A stretch of 64,000 bases of DNA from Nocardia huaxiensis. Lineage in GTDB: Bacteria > Actinomycetota > Actinomycetes > Mycobacteriales > Mycobacteriaceae. The translations under genes and the position numbers were made by a program. Below the pieces are notes generated by a model. The model was not told where the DNA came from and made no database searches. It saw only the letters and a program-made list of their open reading frames with translations. Positions 43,451 through 54,814 of the stretch are shown piece after piece. The stretch is taken from assembly GCF_013744875.1 (NCBI RefSeq), contig NZ_CP059399.1, forward strand, positions 4,960,001-5,024,000. The letters are read 5' to 3'. Every line of letters begins with the position of its first letter. The first letter of the stretch is position 1.

Positions 43451-44292
43451 GCGGAATCGTGGCAGTGCTCGGCGCGGGCACCATGGGTGCGGGCATCGCC
43501 CAGTGCCTGGCCCAGGCCGGGCGCGAGGTCATTGTGGTCGAACCCGATCCGGCCGCCGTCGAGCGCGCGCGGCGCGGGCTCGACGAGGCGGTGCGCCTGG
43601 CACTGCTGCTGGGCCGTGGTGATCGCCGCACCGCCCTCGACGCCGCCCGCCGGGTGCGCTGGACCGACCACCTCGACGAACTCGGCCCGGTCGAGTTCGT
43701 CATCGAGTGCGCGGTCGAACAGATCGAATTGAAAGAGAAGCTCTTCGCCGAACTGGACCGGATCTGCCCGGCCGAGACCGTCCTCGCCACCATCACCTCG
43801 GCCATTCCGATCGCCCGGCTGGCCGCCGTCACCGGCCGCCCGGACCGGGTGCTCGGACTGCACTTCATGAACCCGGCCCCGCTGACCGACGCGGTGGAAG
43901 TCGTACGCGGCGCAGCGACGTCACCCGACACCATGACGCGCGCCACCGAGCTGCTCACCGCCCTCGGCAAGGAAGCCATCGTCGTCGGCGACCGGCCCGG
44001 GTTCGTCCTGAACCGGGTGCTCATGCTGAGCATCGCCGAGGCCGCCGCCCTGCTCGACGCCGGCGAATCCGCCGCCACCGTCGACGCCCTCTTCGAACGC
44101 TGCCTCGGCCACCGGATGGGCCCGCTGCGCACCGCCGACCTCATCGGCCTGGACAACGTCGCCGACACCCTCGAGGTGTTGCGGCGCGAAACCGGCGCGG
44201 CCCACTACCGCATTCCGCCCGCCCTCGCGACCCTCGTCGCCGCAGGACATTTCGGCCGCAAGACCGGACAAGGATTCCATGACTATCGTTGA
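43447..44292 (+). CDS. 3-hydroxyacyl-CoA dehydrogenase family protein (FkbK-like)
   Basis: A 281-residue dehydrogenase. The NAD motif is VAVLGAGTMGAGIA at residues 5-18. The catalytic segment LGLHFMNPAP contains the conserved His, and GFVLNRVLM is the second-domain signature. In methoxymalonyl/hydroxymalonyl pathways the homologue oxidises glyceryl-ACP at C3 to the aldehyde, before the acyl-CoA dehydrogenase acts. It is embedded in the operon: ATGA overlap upstream and a 14-base overlap with the first large NRPS. Confidence 0.9.
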   Translation: MSGIVAVLGAGTMGAGIAQCLAQAGREVIVVEPDPAAVERARRGLDEAVRLALLLGRGDRRTALDAARRVRWTDHLDELGPVEFVIECAVEQIELKEKLFAELDRICPAETVLATITSAIPIARLAAVTGRPDRVLGLHFMNPAPLTDAVEVVRGAATSPDTMTRATELLTALGKEAIVVGDRPGFVLNRVLMLSIAEAAALLDAGESAATVDALFERCLGHRMGPLRTADLIGLDNVADTLEVLRRETGAAHYRIPPALATLVAAGHFGRKTGQGFHDYR

Positions 44293-47200
44293 GCCCACCC
44301 CCGCCGCGACCGCCGGCCTACGGGTGCCGAGCGACGCCGAACGTGCCGCCCTCGCCGCCGGTGACCATTACGTCGACCTGTATGTCGAGCTGACCGGAAC
44401 CGTGGACGCGACGAGCCTGCGCCGGGCGATCGACACCGCCCTGGCGGAATGCCCGGTGCTGCACAGCGTGTTTCGCCGGGCCGGTGGTGCGATTCAGGTG
44501 AGCGAGACGGCCGTCGCGCCGACCGCTGTGCATATCGTCGAAACGGCCGAACCCGAGGAGTTTCTCGGCGCATGGCTGGCGGACGAGCGTGCGCGACCGA
44601 TGGACAGCGGGCAAGGGCCGCTGTACCGGCAGGCCGTATTCCAGTTCGGGAATGGCCGGATCGGCTGGTATCAGCGCTATCACCGGCTGATCAACGATCA
44701 GGCGGGCATGCTCGCGATCGTGGCCCGCGTGCGTGACCTCCTCGACGGCACGCCCGCGCAGCCCGGCCCGAACCTGCCCTTCGGTTCCACCTCGGACCGC
44801 CTGGACCACGAACACCGCTACCGTGAATCGGGCGCATGGGCCGCTGATCGCGCCTACTGGGAGCAGAGCCTCGCCGAGGCCGCCCGGCCGGAAACGCTGC
44901 CGTCGCCAGTAGTGGCCGCGACCGGTGTTCCCGCCGTGAGTGATTCGGTGCACGGGGTGGCGACCGGCCGTGCTGCCGAGCCCCTGTGGGTTCGGGTTGA
45001 GGGCACCAGCGAGCTCGCCCGGATCGCGCGCGTCTGCGGCGGCGGCGCGCCCGCGGTCGTGCTCGCCGCCATGGCCGTCTACGGGTCGCGACTGCTGCGC
45101 GCGGGCGAATGTGCCGTCGCCTTCGACACCGGGGAAACCGTTGTGCCGATGCGGATCACCGTCCCCGCTCAGGCGAGCTTCGACACCGTCGCGAAGCAGG
45201 TGGGCCGCGCGCTGCGCACGGCGCGGCGGCACCGGTACATCCCCGATATCGATGAGCCCTGGGCGGATTCGCCCGTCCATGGTCAGTGGCCCCTCACCGT
45301 ACGCATGCTCGGCGGCGCGGCGGTCGACCGCATCGGCACCGCGGCGGTCTCCGAAAGCTGCGGGGCCGGAGCAGGATTCACGGTCGGCGTCGATGATCGC
45401 GCGGTCGGCGGATGGCGCATCGCGGTCGCCGGGGCGCACCGCTCGCATCGGGACCGGCTGGTGGGGCTGCTGGAACGACTCGCCCGCACCCCGCACACAC
45501 CCCTGGCGCACCTCGATATCGCCGCGCCGGGCGAGATCGAACAACTGGCGGGCGAACGCTCCGCAGCCGCGACCGCGACCCTCGCAGAGCTGTTCGCGGA
45601 GCAGGCCTCCCGTTCGCCGGAAGCGACGGCGCTCGTCGGACCCGGCCTCCACATGACCTATGCGGATCTGCACGGCGAGGCGAATCGTCTGGCGCGCAGT
45701 CTGATCGGGCTCGGCGTCGGACCGGAACGGCCGGTGGCGCTGGCTTTCGGACCGTCCGCCGAGCAGATTGTCGCGATCCATGCGGTGCTCGCGGCGGGCG
45801 GCGCGTATCTGCCGCTGGATCCGGAGCATCCGCGGGAGCGTCAGGCCCGGGTGCTCGATATCGCGCGGCCGGTGTGTGTGCTCAGCACGCGGCGTGCCGG
45901 ATTCGAGGCGGACGGCGTCCCGGTGATCTACGTGGACGAGCTCGACCTGTCCGGTGCATCGGCCGCCCCGATCGGCGATGCCGAACGGCTCGCGCCGCTG
46001 CGACCGGAAAACCTGGCGTACGTGCTGTTCACGTCCGGCTCCACCGGGCAGCCGAAGGGCGTGGCGGTGACCCATGCCGCCGTGTGCACGCATCTGGCGT
46101 GGATGCAGCACCTGCACGGGCTCGACGACTCCGATACGGTGGTGCGCAAGACCGCGCTGACCTTCGATGTGTCGGCCTGGGAAGTGCTGTGGCCGTTCAC
46201 AACCGGGGCGCGCCTGGTCATCGACGGCACCGGCACGCAGGGGGATGCCGGTGAGCTGGCGCGCGCGATGAGCGAGCACGGTGTCACCACCGTGCAGTTC
46301 ACGCCCTCCACGCTCGGGGCGTATCGGCGTGCGGTGGCTGCGCCGCTGCCGTCGAGTGTGCGCCGCCTGCTGCTCGCCGGTGAGGCGGTGACGCCCGCGC
46401 TCGCGGCCGCATTGCCCACTGTCGCGGCGGACGCCCGCCACGACAATCTCTACGGTCCTACCGAGGCGACCGTCGCCGTCACCCGGCACGCGATCGACGG
46501 GAGCGGCACTGCCCCGGTGCCGATCGGCGCACCCGCCTGGGAGGTGCGCGCCCATGTGCTCGACGCCTGCCTCCGGCCCGTCCCCGCGGGCCTGCCGGGC
46601 GAGCTCTACCTCGGCGGCGCGACCCTGGCGCGCGGCTATGTGCGCCGCCCCGCGCTCACCGCCGCACGCTTCATCGCCGATCCGTTCGGCCCCGCCGGGC
46701 AGCGGCTCTACCGCACCGGCGATATCGTCCGTTCGACCGGTCACGGCGAACTGGAATTCCTGGGCCGCAGCGATTTCCAGGTGAAGCTGCGCGGCATCCG
46801 CATCGAACTCGGCGAACTCGAATCGGTGCTGGCCGCCGAGGAATCCGTCGCGCAAGCGATCGCGGTCGTCCACGACGGCAGCGCCAGCGCGGCAGGTGGT
46901 GCTCGATTGGTCGCCTATGTCACCGCAGCTGCCGGACACACCATCGATACGGTCGCGCTGGATGAGCGGCTGCGGGCGGTGCTGCCCAGGCATCTGGTGC
47001 CCGCCACGATCATCGCGCTGCCCGAATTGCCGGTGAATCGTTCGGGCAAGGTGGATCGAAAGGCCTTGCCCGCACCGGAATTCGCGCCGGTGGCCTTCCG
47101 TGCGCCGCGCTCCGAAACCGAGACCGCGCTGGCCGCCGCGTTCGCGGAGGTGCTGGGGCGCGACGGCATCGGGGTGGACGAGTCCTTCTTCGCGCTCGGC

Positions 47201-50200
47201 GGAGACAGCATCATGTCCATCCTGCTGGTGTCGCGGGCCCGCGCGCGCGGCATCGCGGTGACCGCGCAGCAGGTGTACGAGCACCGCACCGTCGCCCGAC
47301 TGGCCGCCATCGCGGAAACGGCAGGCGGAGAAGAGATTCCGCCACTCGTCGAGCTGCCGGGCGGTGGGGTCGGGGAGTTGCCGCTGACTCCGGTCATCCG
47401 ATTCCTGGTCGAACGCGGCGGGACCTTCGACCGCTTCTGCCAGTCGATGACGCTCGACCTGCCCGCCGGGATCGACCGCGGCGCACTGGTTTCCACCATT
47501 TCCGCGGTGGTGGACCACCACGACATGCTCCGTTCGCGGCTGTACCGCGACGACTCCGGTGAATGGCACGTCCAGGTGTCTGCGCCGGGCAGCGTCGACG
47601 TGGACGCCCTCATCGATCAGGTCGTTCACGACGCCGACCTCGACGGCGAGGAGCTGCGTGCGCTCGCCGCGGTCGAACTGAACGCGGCCGTCGACAGGAT
47701 CGACCCGTCCACCGGATCGGTCCTGCGATTCGTCTGGCTGAGACCGGACTCCGGCGACGCCTCCGGGATGCTCGTCATCGCCGCGCACCACATTGCCGTC
47801 GACGGGGTCTCCTGGCGAATTCTGTTGCCCGACTTCATTGCCGCGTGGGCGGCGGTCGCGGCGGGGAACACGCCGCAGCTGCCGGCCGTCGGAACCTCCA
47901 TGCGGCGCTGGGCGCACGCGCTGGTCGACACCGCGCACAGCGACACCCTCACCACCGAACTGCCGATCTGGCGGGAGATCGTCGAGGGCCCGGACCCCTG
48001 GTTCGGTGCGCGGTCCTTCGACCCGCAGCGGGATATGGCCGCCGACGTGGCACACCGCACCGTCGAACTCGACGAAGCCGACACCGCCGCCATTCTCACC
48101 GCCATTCCCGACCGCTATCGGGCCCGCGTCGCCGACGCACTGCTGACGGCGCTCGCACTCGCGGTGGCGCGCTGGCGGTCGCGGCGCGCCGAGCCCGAAC
48201 GATCAGTGCTGCTGCGGCTGGAAGGCCATGGGCGCGAACAAGATGCTGTGCGCGGGACGGAACTGTCACGCACGGTCGGCTGGTTCACCTCCATCGTTCC
48301 GGCGCGGCTGGATCTGACCGGGGTCGACCTCGTGGACGCCTTCGCCGGCGGACCGGCCATGGGCGTCGCCATCAAGGCCGTCAAGGAACAGCTGCGGGCC
48401 ACGCCGCACAATGGTTTCGGCTACGGCCTGCTGCGCTACCTGAATCAGGACACGGCCGCCGCCTTGCCGCCGGGTGAGCCGGGGCAGATCTCGTTCAACT
48501 ACTTCGGGCACATCACGGGCCTGGATATTCCGGACGAGCTGGCGGGCATCGGCTTCCTGCCCTCCACCGAATTCGGCATGCTGGCCATCCGACCCGACGC
48601 CCGGCGCGGCGCGCTGGGCGCCGTCGAGGTGGACTCCATCGTCCTCGGCCACCGGCTCGTCACCAGCTTCGGTTACGCACGTGGCATATTCGGCGAGACC
48701 GCGGGCGCGGAACTCGTCGGCCTGTGGCGAGAGGCGCTGCACGCGGTCGCGGAGCACGCGCGCGCTCCGCACACGCACGGCGGCCACACGCCGTCCGACT
48801 TCCCGCTCGTCACCGTCACCCAGGGCGATATCGACGGGTGGGAGCGGCGGTATCCGACGCTGAGCGATATCTGGCCGGTGACGCCGCTCCAAGCCGGGAT
48901 GATCTTCCACGCCCTGTTCGATCCGGGCGCGATCGACGTGTACACCGTGCAACTGGTGCTGAGCCTCGAAGGCGAGATCGACGCGGCGCGATTGCGCGAC
49001 GCCGCCGCGGCCGTGCTGGAACGGCATCCCAACCTGCGGGCCGCCTTCGCCGTCGATGCGACCGGCGCGCCCGTCCAGATCATTACCGGCGCGGCGGAAT
49101 TGCCGTGGCGCGAAGTGGTTTCGATCGACACGGCGGGCGAATACGATCGCCTGCTCGCCGCCGAACGCACGACGCCGTTCGACCTCGCCGCGCCGCCGCT
49201 GCTGCGCTTCCTGCTGCTGCGCCTCGGTGACGGCCCGGCGCAGTTCGTGGTCACCTGCCATCACCTGCTGCTCGACGGCTGGTCCATTCCGCTGCTGCTG
49301 CGCGAGATCATGGCCGGGTACGCCGGATTCACAGCTGCCGCGCCACGGCCCTACCGGCACTATGTGGAATGGCTCGGCCAGCAGGATAGTTCGGTCTCGC
49401 GACAGGCGTGGGCGCAGGCGCTGGCCGGGCTGGACGAGCCGACCCTGCTCGCGGACGCCACCGAAGCGCACGCGCCCGATACGCTCCCGCTGGAGCGGGA
49501 TTTCGCACTGGACGAGGCACAGACGCGGGCGGTGGCCCGGCTGGCGGCCGAGTTCGAGGTGACGATCAATACCGTCGTGCAGGCCGCGTGGGCAATCCTG
49601 TTGGCGCACAGCACCGATCGCAGCGATATCGTCTTCGGCACCACGGTGTCGGGCCGGCCCGCCGACCTCGCGGGCGTCGAGGACATGGTGGGGTTGTTCA
49701 TCAACACGATCCCGGTGCGGATCAGGCTGGACGCGGGGGAGTCGGTGGGCGCACTGCTGCGCCGGGTGCAGCGCGAGCAGTTCGAGCTGACCGCGCATCA
49801 CCATCTCGGGCTGCCCGATATCGGCGCACAGGCCGGGCTCGATGCGCGGAGTCTGTTCGACACGCTGCTGGTCGTCGAGTCGTACCCCGTCGATGCGGCG
49901 AAACTGCGGGCCGACGCGCTGGCCTACGCCGGTCTGACCATCGACCTGCTGCGGTCGCGGGAGGCGACCCACTACGCGCTGACCCTGACCGTCCGGCACA
50001 CCGATCGGCTGCACATCCAGACCGGATGGCGACCCGATCTGGTCGACGAGGCGAGCGTGGTGCGGCTGGGCGAGCAATTGACGCGGATCCTGGCGGCGCT
50101 GGCCGCGAATCCGAATACCGCTGTCGCCGAGATCGATTCGCTCGGTGACGTGGAACGCGGGCAGGTGCTGCGGGAGTGGCAGCGGGACTCGGTGCGGGTG

Positions 50201-53200
50201 CCGGAGGCATCCCTGGTGGACCTGTTCCGGGCGCAGGCGATCGCGTGCGGCGAGGCCGTCGCGGTGCGCTTCGGGGACAGCGCGCTGACCTACCGTGAAC
50301 TCGACGCCGCCTCCGACGCGGTGGCACAGATGCTGGCCGAGTGGGGTGTCGGTGCCGAATCGCTGGTTGCCGTGGGTATTTCGCGCTCCACGGAACTGAT
50401 CGCGGCACTGCTCGGTGTGCTGAAGTCCGGAGCGGGCTATGTCCCGCTCGACCTGGAGAACCCGCTGTCACGGCTGGAATACCTGCTGGCCGAGACGAAT
50501 CCGGTCTGCGTGCTCACCACCGCCGCGGACCGGGCCGCACTGCCGCAGACCGGCATACCGCGCCTGCTGGTCGGCGACGCCCACAGCCGTTCCAGCCATG
50601 CGTGGGGCAGCGCCGAGAGCTCCGGAGCTCCAAGCGAGAACGACCGGGCCGCAGCCGATCTCCCTCCCGCCGGTCCGAGTGCGCACAGTCGCGCCTACGT
50701 GCTCTACACGTCAGGCTCCACAGGTCGGCCCAAGGGCGTGAGCGTCACGCACCGCAATGTCGTTGCCATGCTGGCCGCCACCCGCGCGATGCTGGAGACC
50801 GATTCCTCGGACGTGTGGACGATGTTCCACTCGTACGCCTTCGACTTCTCGGTCTGGGAAATGTGGGGCGCGCTCACCAGCGGCGGCACGCTCGTGGTCG
50901 TGGACGCCACGCTGACGCGCGCGCCCGCGGAATTCGCCGAGCTGCTGGCACACGAGGGCGTCACCGTGCTGAGCCAGACCCCGGCGGCCTTCGGTGCGCT
51001 GCTCGACGCGGGCCTCCGCCGGGCCGATGTGCCGGCACTGCGACATGTGGTCCTCGGCGGCGAGGCCGTGGACCCGCGCCGCCTGCGGCCGTGGTTCGAC
51101 GCCGATCCCACCGGGGAAACGCGGATCTCGAACCTGTACGGCATTACCGAGGCGACCGTGCACGCCACACAGGTGACACTGGACCGCACCCATGCCGGAT
51201 CCACCGGCGCGAGCCTCATCGGCCGAGGTCTGCCGGGAATGACGGTGCGCGTACTGGATTCGCGGCTGCGACCGTCCGCCGTCGGCGTCCGTGGCGAGCT
51301 GTACCTGACCGGACCGCAGCTCGCCCAGGGCTATCACGGTCGACCGGCAACCACGGCAGAGCGCTATGTGGCCGATCCGTACGGCGCGCCGGGCACCCGC
51401 ATGTACCGCACCGGCGATCTCGCGCGCTGGAACTCCGAGGGGCAGCTCGAATACCTCGGCCGCGCCGACCAGCAGGTCAAGATTCGCGGGTACCGCATCG
51501 AGCCGGGCGAAATCGAGGCCGCCTTGCGCGAGCACGAGTCGGTGGCGCGGGCGGCCGTCGTGGCCCGGGCCGCCGAGTCTGGGGCGATGCGCCTCATCGC
51601 CTACGTGGTCCCGGCCTCGCTCGGCGACCCCGCGAGCGAGGTGTCGGCGGTGCTGGAAATGCATATCGCGCAACGCGTCCCGTCCTACATGCGACCGGCC
51701 GCCATCGTGGTCCTCGATGCGCTGCCACTCACCAGGAATGGCAAGCTGGACCTGGCCGCACTGCCGAATCCGGTGCTCGTGCCGCGCTCGAGCAGCGCGC
51801 CGCGCACACCCGCCGAACAGCTGGTGGCGGAGCTGTTCGCCGAGGTGCTCGGCGTGGCGGGGCCGGGCGTGGACGACTCGTTCTTCGCGCTCGGCGGCGA
51901 CAGCATCATCTCGATTCAGCTCGCCTCCCGGGCCCGGGCGCGGGGACTGCACGTCACGCCCCGCGAGGTGTTCGAGCAGCGCACCGTGGCCGGAATCGCC
52001 GCTGTGGCACGGGTATCGGACAGTGCGGACGAGACGGCGCGGCTCCTGCCGGAGCTGCCCGGCGGCGGGATCGGCGATATGCCGCTCACCCCCGTGGTTC
52101 GCTGGCTGACCGAACGGGGCGGAGGTTTCCGCCGGGTCAACCAGAGCCTGACCGTCGAATTGCCCGCCGGCACCGAGTACGACGCCCTCGTCTCCGCCGT
52201 CGCCGCACTGCTCGACCGGCACGATATGTTGCGCGGCAAGCTGTTCCGCGACGACGTCGAGGAGTGGCGATTCGAGACCACGCCGCCGGACGGGCTCGAT
52301 GCATCGAAGCTGCTGCGCCGCAGCACATTCGAGGATGCTCTCGATGCTGATGCCATTCAGGGCCTCGCCGCCGCGGAGCTCGATGCCGCACTGGACCGTC
52401 TCGACCCGGCCGCCGGCGTGCTGGTGCAGTTCGTCTGGCTCGAGGCCGAGCGGGGGAGCGTGCCGGGCCGTTTACTGATCTGCGCCCACCACCTCGCCGT
52501 GGACGGCGTGTCGTGGCGCATTCTGCTGCCCGACCTGTTCACCGCACTCACCGCAGCGGCGAACGGCACAGCGCCGCAACTGGATCCGGTAGGAACCTCC
52601 ATGCGCCGCTGGGCCCATGCACTGGTGGACGCCGCGCACTCGCGTGCGCGCACGGCCGAGCTCGCCGGCTGGCGGCAGATCTGTGCGACGCCGGACCCGC
52701 TGCTGGGGCTGCGGGCGTTCGATCCGGCCATCGATACCAGCGCGCGGCTCGCCACCGTGGAAGTCGCCGTGGACGAGGCGCTCACCGACGCGCTCGTACG
52801 CATGATTCCCGCGCGCTTCCACGCGGGCGTCGACGAGGTGCTCATCGCCGCGCTGGCCGTGGCGCTCGCGGTGTGGCGCGCCGATCGCGGTGTGGACGCA
52901 CCGGTTTCGCTGCTGCGCTTGGAGGGCCACGGCCGCGAGGAGCAGCTGGCGCCCGGCGCGGATCTGTCCCGCACGGTGGGGTGGTTCACCTCGCTCTACC
53001 CGGTGCGCATCGACCTGTCCGAGCTCGATATCCGTGCGGCGCTGGGTGGTACGGACGCGGCCGGTTCGGTGCTCAAGGCGACCAAGGAACAGTTGCGCGC
53101 CATCCCCGATCACGGCATCGGCTTCGGGTTGCTGCGCTACCTGAATCCCGATACCGCCGAACAGCTTCCCGAGCAGATGCCCGGTCAGATCGCCTTCAAC

Positions 53201-54814
53201 TACCTCGGGCGAATCGACGGTCGGGGTGCCGGAGTGCTCGCGACACCCGAGGCCCGGCCGGACGCGGACCTGCCCGCGGCCGCCACACTCGAGGTGAACG
53301 CCGTCGTGACAGGTTGCCGGCTGCGCGCCGGATTCGCCTATCCCACCACGCTTCTCGACGAGGCGGCGGTAACGGAGCTGGCCCAGCTGTGGGTGACCGC
53401 GCTCGGCGCGTTCGCCCGGCACGCGCGCAGTGCGCACGCCGGCGGGCACACGCCCTCGGACTTCCCGCTCGTGCGGGTCAGCGGTGACGACATCACCGGC
53501 TGGGAACGGGATTACGGCCGCCTCACCGATGTGTGGCCGTTGGCCCCACTGCAGTCGGGCCTGTTCTTCCACGCCACCGTCGCCACTGCGGCCCAGGCCG
53601 CCGTCGCCGACGTCTACAACGTGCAGACGGTGGTGCGGCTGGGCGGGACGATCGACCGCGCTCGGCTGCGCCAGGCCGGGCAGCGCATCCTCGAACGCCA
53701 CGCGAACCTGCGTGCCGCCTTCGTGTACGCCGCCGACGGCACACCCTGTCAGGTGGTACCCGAGTCGGCCGAACTGCCCTGGCGCGAAGTGACACTCGCC
53801 GAAGCCGGCGAGCTGACGGACCTCGTGACGCAAGAGCGCGCCCGCCGATTCGACCCGGCCCGCCCGCCGCTCATGCGCTTCACCCTGGCCAACCTCGGCG
53901 AGGCCGGGTGCGTGCTGCTCGTGACCTACCATCACATCCTGCTCGACGGCTGGTCGGTGCCGCTGATCCTGCGAGATCTGATGGCGCTCTACGGTTCCGG
54001 CGCACCACTGCCCGCCCCGAGCGGATCCTTCCGCGACTACCTCGCCTGGAATCACACCCGCGACGCGGCCGCCGCCACCCGGGCCTGGCGTCGAGCCCTG
54101 GACGGCGTGCACGAACGGACCCTGGTCGCACCGGACACCCGCACCCGGCAAAGCACGGTCACCACAGCGGATCACCGGTGGTCCCTCGACCGGGACACCA
54201 CCGCGGCGCTCGGCGCGACCGCCATCGAACTCGGCGTCACCCTCAACACCGTGGTGCAGGTCGCGTGGGCAATCCTGCTGGGCCGCAAGCTCGGACGCGG
54301 CGACGTGGTGTTCGGCGCGACCGTATCGGGCCGCCCGCCCGCCCTGCCCGGGGTGGAATCCATTGTGGGACTGTTCATCAACACCGTCCCGGTGCGCGTG
54401 CGCTTCGGCCCGGACCTGCCCGTGGCCGAGCTGCTGCGCACCGTGCAGGCCGAACAGGCGGAAATGATCGAGCACCACCAGCTCGGGCTGACCGACATCC
54501 ACGCCGCCGCCGGACTGCGCGATCTGCTGTTCGACACGGTGCTGGCCTTCGAGTCCTATCCGCTGGACGCCGAGCAGCTCAGCGCCGCGGCCGCCGCGCT
54601 GGACGGCGTCACCGGCGCGGGTCTGGAGATCACCGACGCCGCGCACTATCCGCTGTCGGTCACCGTCGATCCCGGCGCGGAGCTGGCGGTCCGAATCGGC
54701 TATCTGCGTGAGGTTTTCGACGAGACCCACGTGGCCGAGATCTGCGCGACCATGCGCGCGCTGCTCACCGCCATCGCCCGCCATCCCTACGCGACCATCG
54801 AGGAGCTGGCGTGA
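44279..54814 (+). CDS. NRPS, C*-A-PCP-E-C-A-PCP-E-C
   Basis: A 3511-residue synthetase; ATG 44279 follows AAGGA. Residues 20-425: EntF-like C domain whose HHxxxDG reads HRLINDQ (135-141); the catalytic His is Arg. A1 ~430-935 (specificity by eye D-V-W-Q-L-A-L-V-A-K, unassigned). PCP1 Ser977. E1 ~1040-1490, HH at 1170-1171, with VGWFT. C2 ~1510-1940, HHLLLDG from 1661. A2 ~1950-2440, code D-F-W-S-V-G-L-V-H-K, close to threonine. PCP2 Ser2542. E2 ~2560-3015, HH at 2737. C3 ~3030-3511, HHILLDG from 3218, ending the protein. It should build two consecutive D-residues. Confidence 0.93.
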   Translation: MTIVEPTPAATAGLRVPSDAERAALAAGDHYVDLYVELTGTVDATSLRRAIDTALAECPVLHSVFRRAGGAIQVSETAVAPTAVHIVETAEPEEFLGAWLADERARPMDSGQGPLYRQAVFQFGNGRIGWYQRYHRLINDQAGMLAIVARVRDLLDGTPAQPGPNLPFGSTSDRLDHEHRYRESGAWAADRAYWEQSLAEAARPETLPSPVVAATGVPAVSDSVHGVATGRAAEPLWVRVEGTSELARIARVCGGGAPAVVLAAMAVYGSRLLRAGECAVAFDTGETVVPMRITVPAQASFDTVAKQVGRALRTARRHRYIPDIDEPWADSPVHGQWPLTVRMLGGAAVDRIGTAAVSESCGAGAGFTVGVDDRAVGGWRIAVAGAHRSHRDRLVGLLERLARTPHTPLAHLDIAAPGEIEQLAGERSAAATATLAELFAEQASRSPEATALVGPGLHMTYADLHGEANRLARSLIGLGVGPERPVALAFGPSAEQIVAIHAVLAAGGAYLPLDPEHPRERQARVLDIARPVCVLSTRRAGFEADGVPVIYVDELDLSGASAAPIGDAERLAPLRPENLAYVLFTSGSTGQPKGVAVTHAAVCTHLAWMQHLHGLDDSDTVVRKTALTFDVSAWEVLWPFTTGARLVIDGTGTQGDAGELARAMSEHGVTTVQFTPSTLGAYRRAVAAPLPSSVRRLLLAGEAVTPALAAALPTVAADARHDNLYGPTEATVAVTRHAIDGSGTAPVPIGAPAWEVRAHVLDACLRPVPAGLPGELYLGGATLARGYVRRPALTAARFIADPFGPAGQRLYRTGDIVRSTGHGELEFLGRSDFQVKLRGIRIELGELESVLAAEESVAQAIAVVHDGSASAAGGARLVAYVTAAAGHTIDTVALDERLRAVLPRHLVPATIIALPELPVNRSGKVDRKALPAPEFAPVAFRAPRSETETALAAAFAEVLGRDGIGVDESFFALGGDSIMSILLVSRARARGIAVTAQQVYEHRTVARLAAIAETAGGEEIPPLVELPGGGVGELPLTPVIRFLVERGGTFDRFCQSMTLDLPAGIDRGALVSTISAVVDHHDMLRSRLYRDDSGEWHVQVSAPGSVDVDALIDQVVHDADLDGEELRALAAVELNAAVDRIDPSTGSVLRFVWLRPDSGDASGMLVIAAHHIAVDGVSWRILLPDFIAAWAAVAAGNTPQLPAVGTSMRRWAHALVDTAHSDTLTTELPIWREIVEGPDPWFGARSFDPQRDMAADVAHRTVELDEADTAAILTAIPDRYRARVADALLTALALAVARWRSRRAEPERSVLLRLEGHGREQDAVRGTELSRTVGWFTSIVPARLDLTGVDLVDAFAGGPAMGVAIKAVKEQLRATPHNGFGYGLLRYLNQDTAAALPPGEPGQISFNYFGHITGLDIPDELAGIGFLPSTEFGMLAIRPDARRGALGAVEVDSIVLGHRLVTSFGYARGIFGETAGAELVGLWREALHAVAEHARAPHTHGGHTPSDFPLVTVTQGDIDGWERRYPTLSDIWPVTPLQAGMIFHALFDPGAIDVYTVQLVLSLEGEIDAARLRDAAAAVLERHPNLRAAFAVDATGAPVQIITGAAELPWREVVSIDTAGEYDRLLAAERTTPFDLAAPPLLRFLLLRLGDGPAQFVVTCHHLLLDGWSIPLLLREIMAGYAGFTAAAPRPYRHYVEWLGQQDSSVSRQAWAQALAGLDEPTLLADATEAHAPDTLPLERDFALDEAQTRAVARLAAEFEVTINTVVQAAWAILLAHSTDRSDIVFGTTVSGRPADLAGVEDMVGLFINTIPVRIRLDAGESVGALLRRVQREQFELTAHHHLGLPDIGAQAGLDARSLFDTLLVVESYPVDAAKLRADALAYAGLTIDLLRSREATHYALTLTVRHTDRLHIQTGWRPDLVDEASVVRLGEQLTRILAALAANPNTAVAEIDSLGDVERGQVLREWQRDSVRVPEASLVDLFRAQAIACGEAVAVRFGDSALTYRELDAASDAVAQMLAEWGVGAESLVAVGISRSTELIAALLGVLKSGAGYVPLDLENPLSRLEYLLAETNPVCVLTTAADRAALPQTGIPRLLVGDAHSRSSHAWGSAESSGAPSENDRAAADLPPAGPSAHSRAYVLYTSGSTGRPKGVSVTHRNVVAMLAATRAMLETDSSDVWTMFHSYAFDFSVWEMWGALTSGGTLVVVDATLTRAPAEFAELLAHEGVTVLSQTPAAFGALLDAGLRRADVPALRHVVLGGEAVDPRRLRPWFDADPTGETRISNLYGITEATVHATQVTLDRTHAGSTGASLIGRGLPGMTVRVLDSRLRPSAVGVRGELYLTGPQLAQGYHGRPATTAERYVADPYGAPGTRMYRTGDLARWNSEGQLEYLGRADQQVKIRGYRIEPGEIEAALREHESVARAAVVARAAESGAMRLIAYVVPASLGDPASEVSAVLEMHIAQRVPSYMRPAAIVVLDALPLTRNGKLDLAALPNPVLVPRSSSAPRTPAEQLVAELFAEVLGVAGPGVDDSFFALGGDSIISIQLASRARARGLHVTPREVFEQRTVAGIAAVARVSDSADETARLLPELPGGGIGDMPLTPVVRWLTERGGGFRRVNQSLTVELPAGTEYDALVSAVAALLDRHDMLRGKLFRDDVEEWRFETTPPDGLDASKLLRRSTFEDALDADAIQGLAAAELDAALDRLDPAAGVLVQFVWLEAERGSVPGRLLICAHHLAVDGVSWRILLPDLFTALTAAANGTAPQLDPVGTSMRRWAHALVDAAHSRARTAELAGWRQICATPDPLLGLRAFDPAIDTSARLATVEVAVDEALTDALVRMIPARFHAGVDEVLIAALAVALAVWRADRGVDAPVSLLRLEGHGREEQLAPGADLSRTVGWFTSLYPVRIDLSELDIRAALGGTDAAGSVLKATKEQLRAIPDHGIGFGLLRYLNPDTAEQLPEQMPGQIAFNYLGRIDGRGAGVLATPEARPDADLPAAATLEVNAVVTGCRLRAGFAYPTTLLDEAAVTELAQLWVTALGAFARHARSAHAGGHTPSDFPLVRVSGDDITGWERDYGRLTDVWPLAPLQSGLFFHATVATAAQAAVADVYNVQTVVRLGGTIDRARLRQAGQRILERHANLRAAFVYAADGTPCQVVPESAELPWREVTLAEAGELTDLVTQERARRFDPARPPLMRFTLANLGEAGCVLLVTYHHILLDGWSVPLILRDLMALYGSGAPLPAPSGSFRDYLAWNHTRDAAAATRAWRRALDGVHERTLVAPDTRTRQSTVTTADHRWSLDRDTTAALGATAIELGVTLNTVVQVAWAILLGRKLGRGDVVFGATVSGRPPALPGVESIVGLFINTVPVRVRFGPDLPVAELLRTVQAEQAEMIEHHQLGLTDIHAAAGLRDLLFDTVLAFESYPLDAEQLSAAAAALDGVTGAGLEITDAAHYPLSVTVDPGAELAVRIGYLREVFDETHVAEICATMRALLTAIARHPYATIEELA

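Noticed and set aside
44318..48055. A 1245-codon open frame antisense to the first NRPS
   Set aside because: It is a mirror of GC-rich coding in the opposite strand, with Arg/Gly/His-rich composition and no domain; the sense frame has complete NRPS motifs.
47880..52640. Near-repeated DNA in the two epimerisation domains, considered as a recombination repeat
   Set aside because: The matches (for example [13 protein letters not shown]) are conserved E-domain motifs with many synonymous differences, as expected of ordinary paralogous modules.
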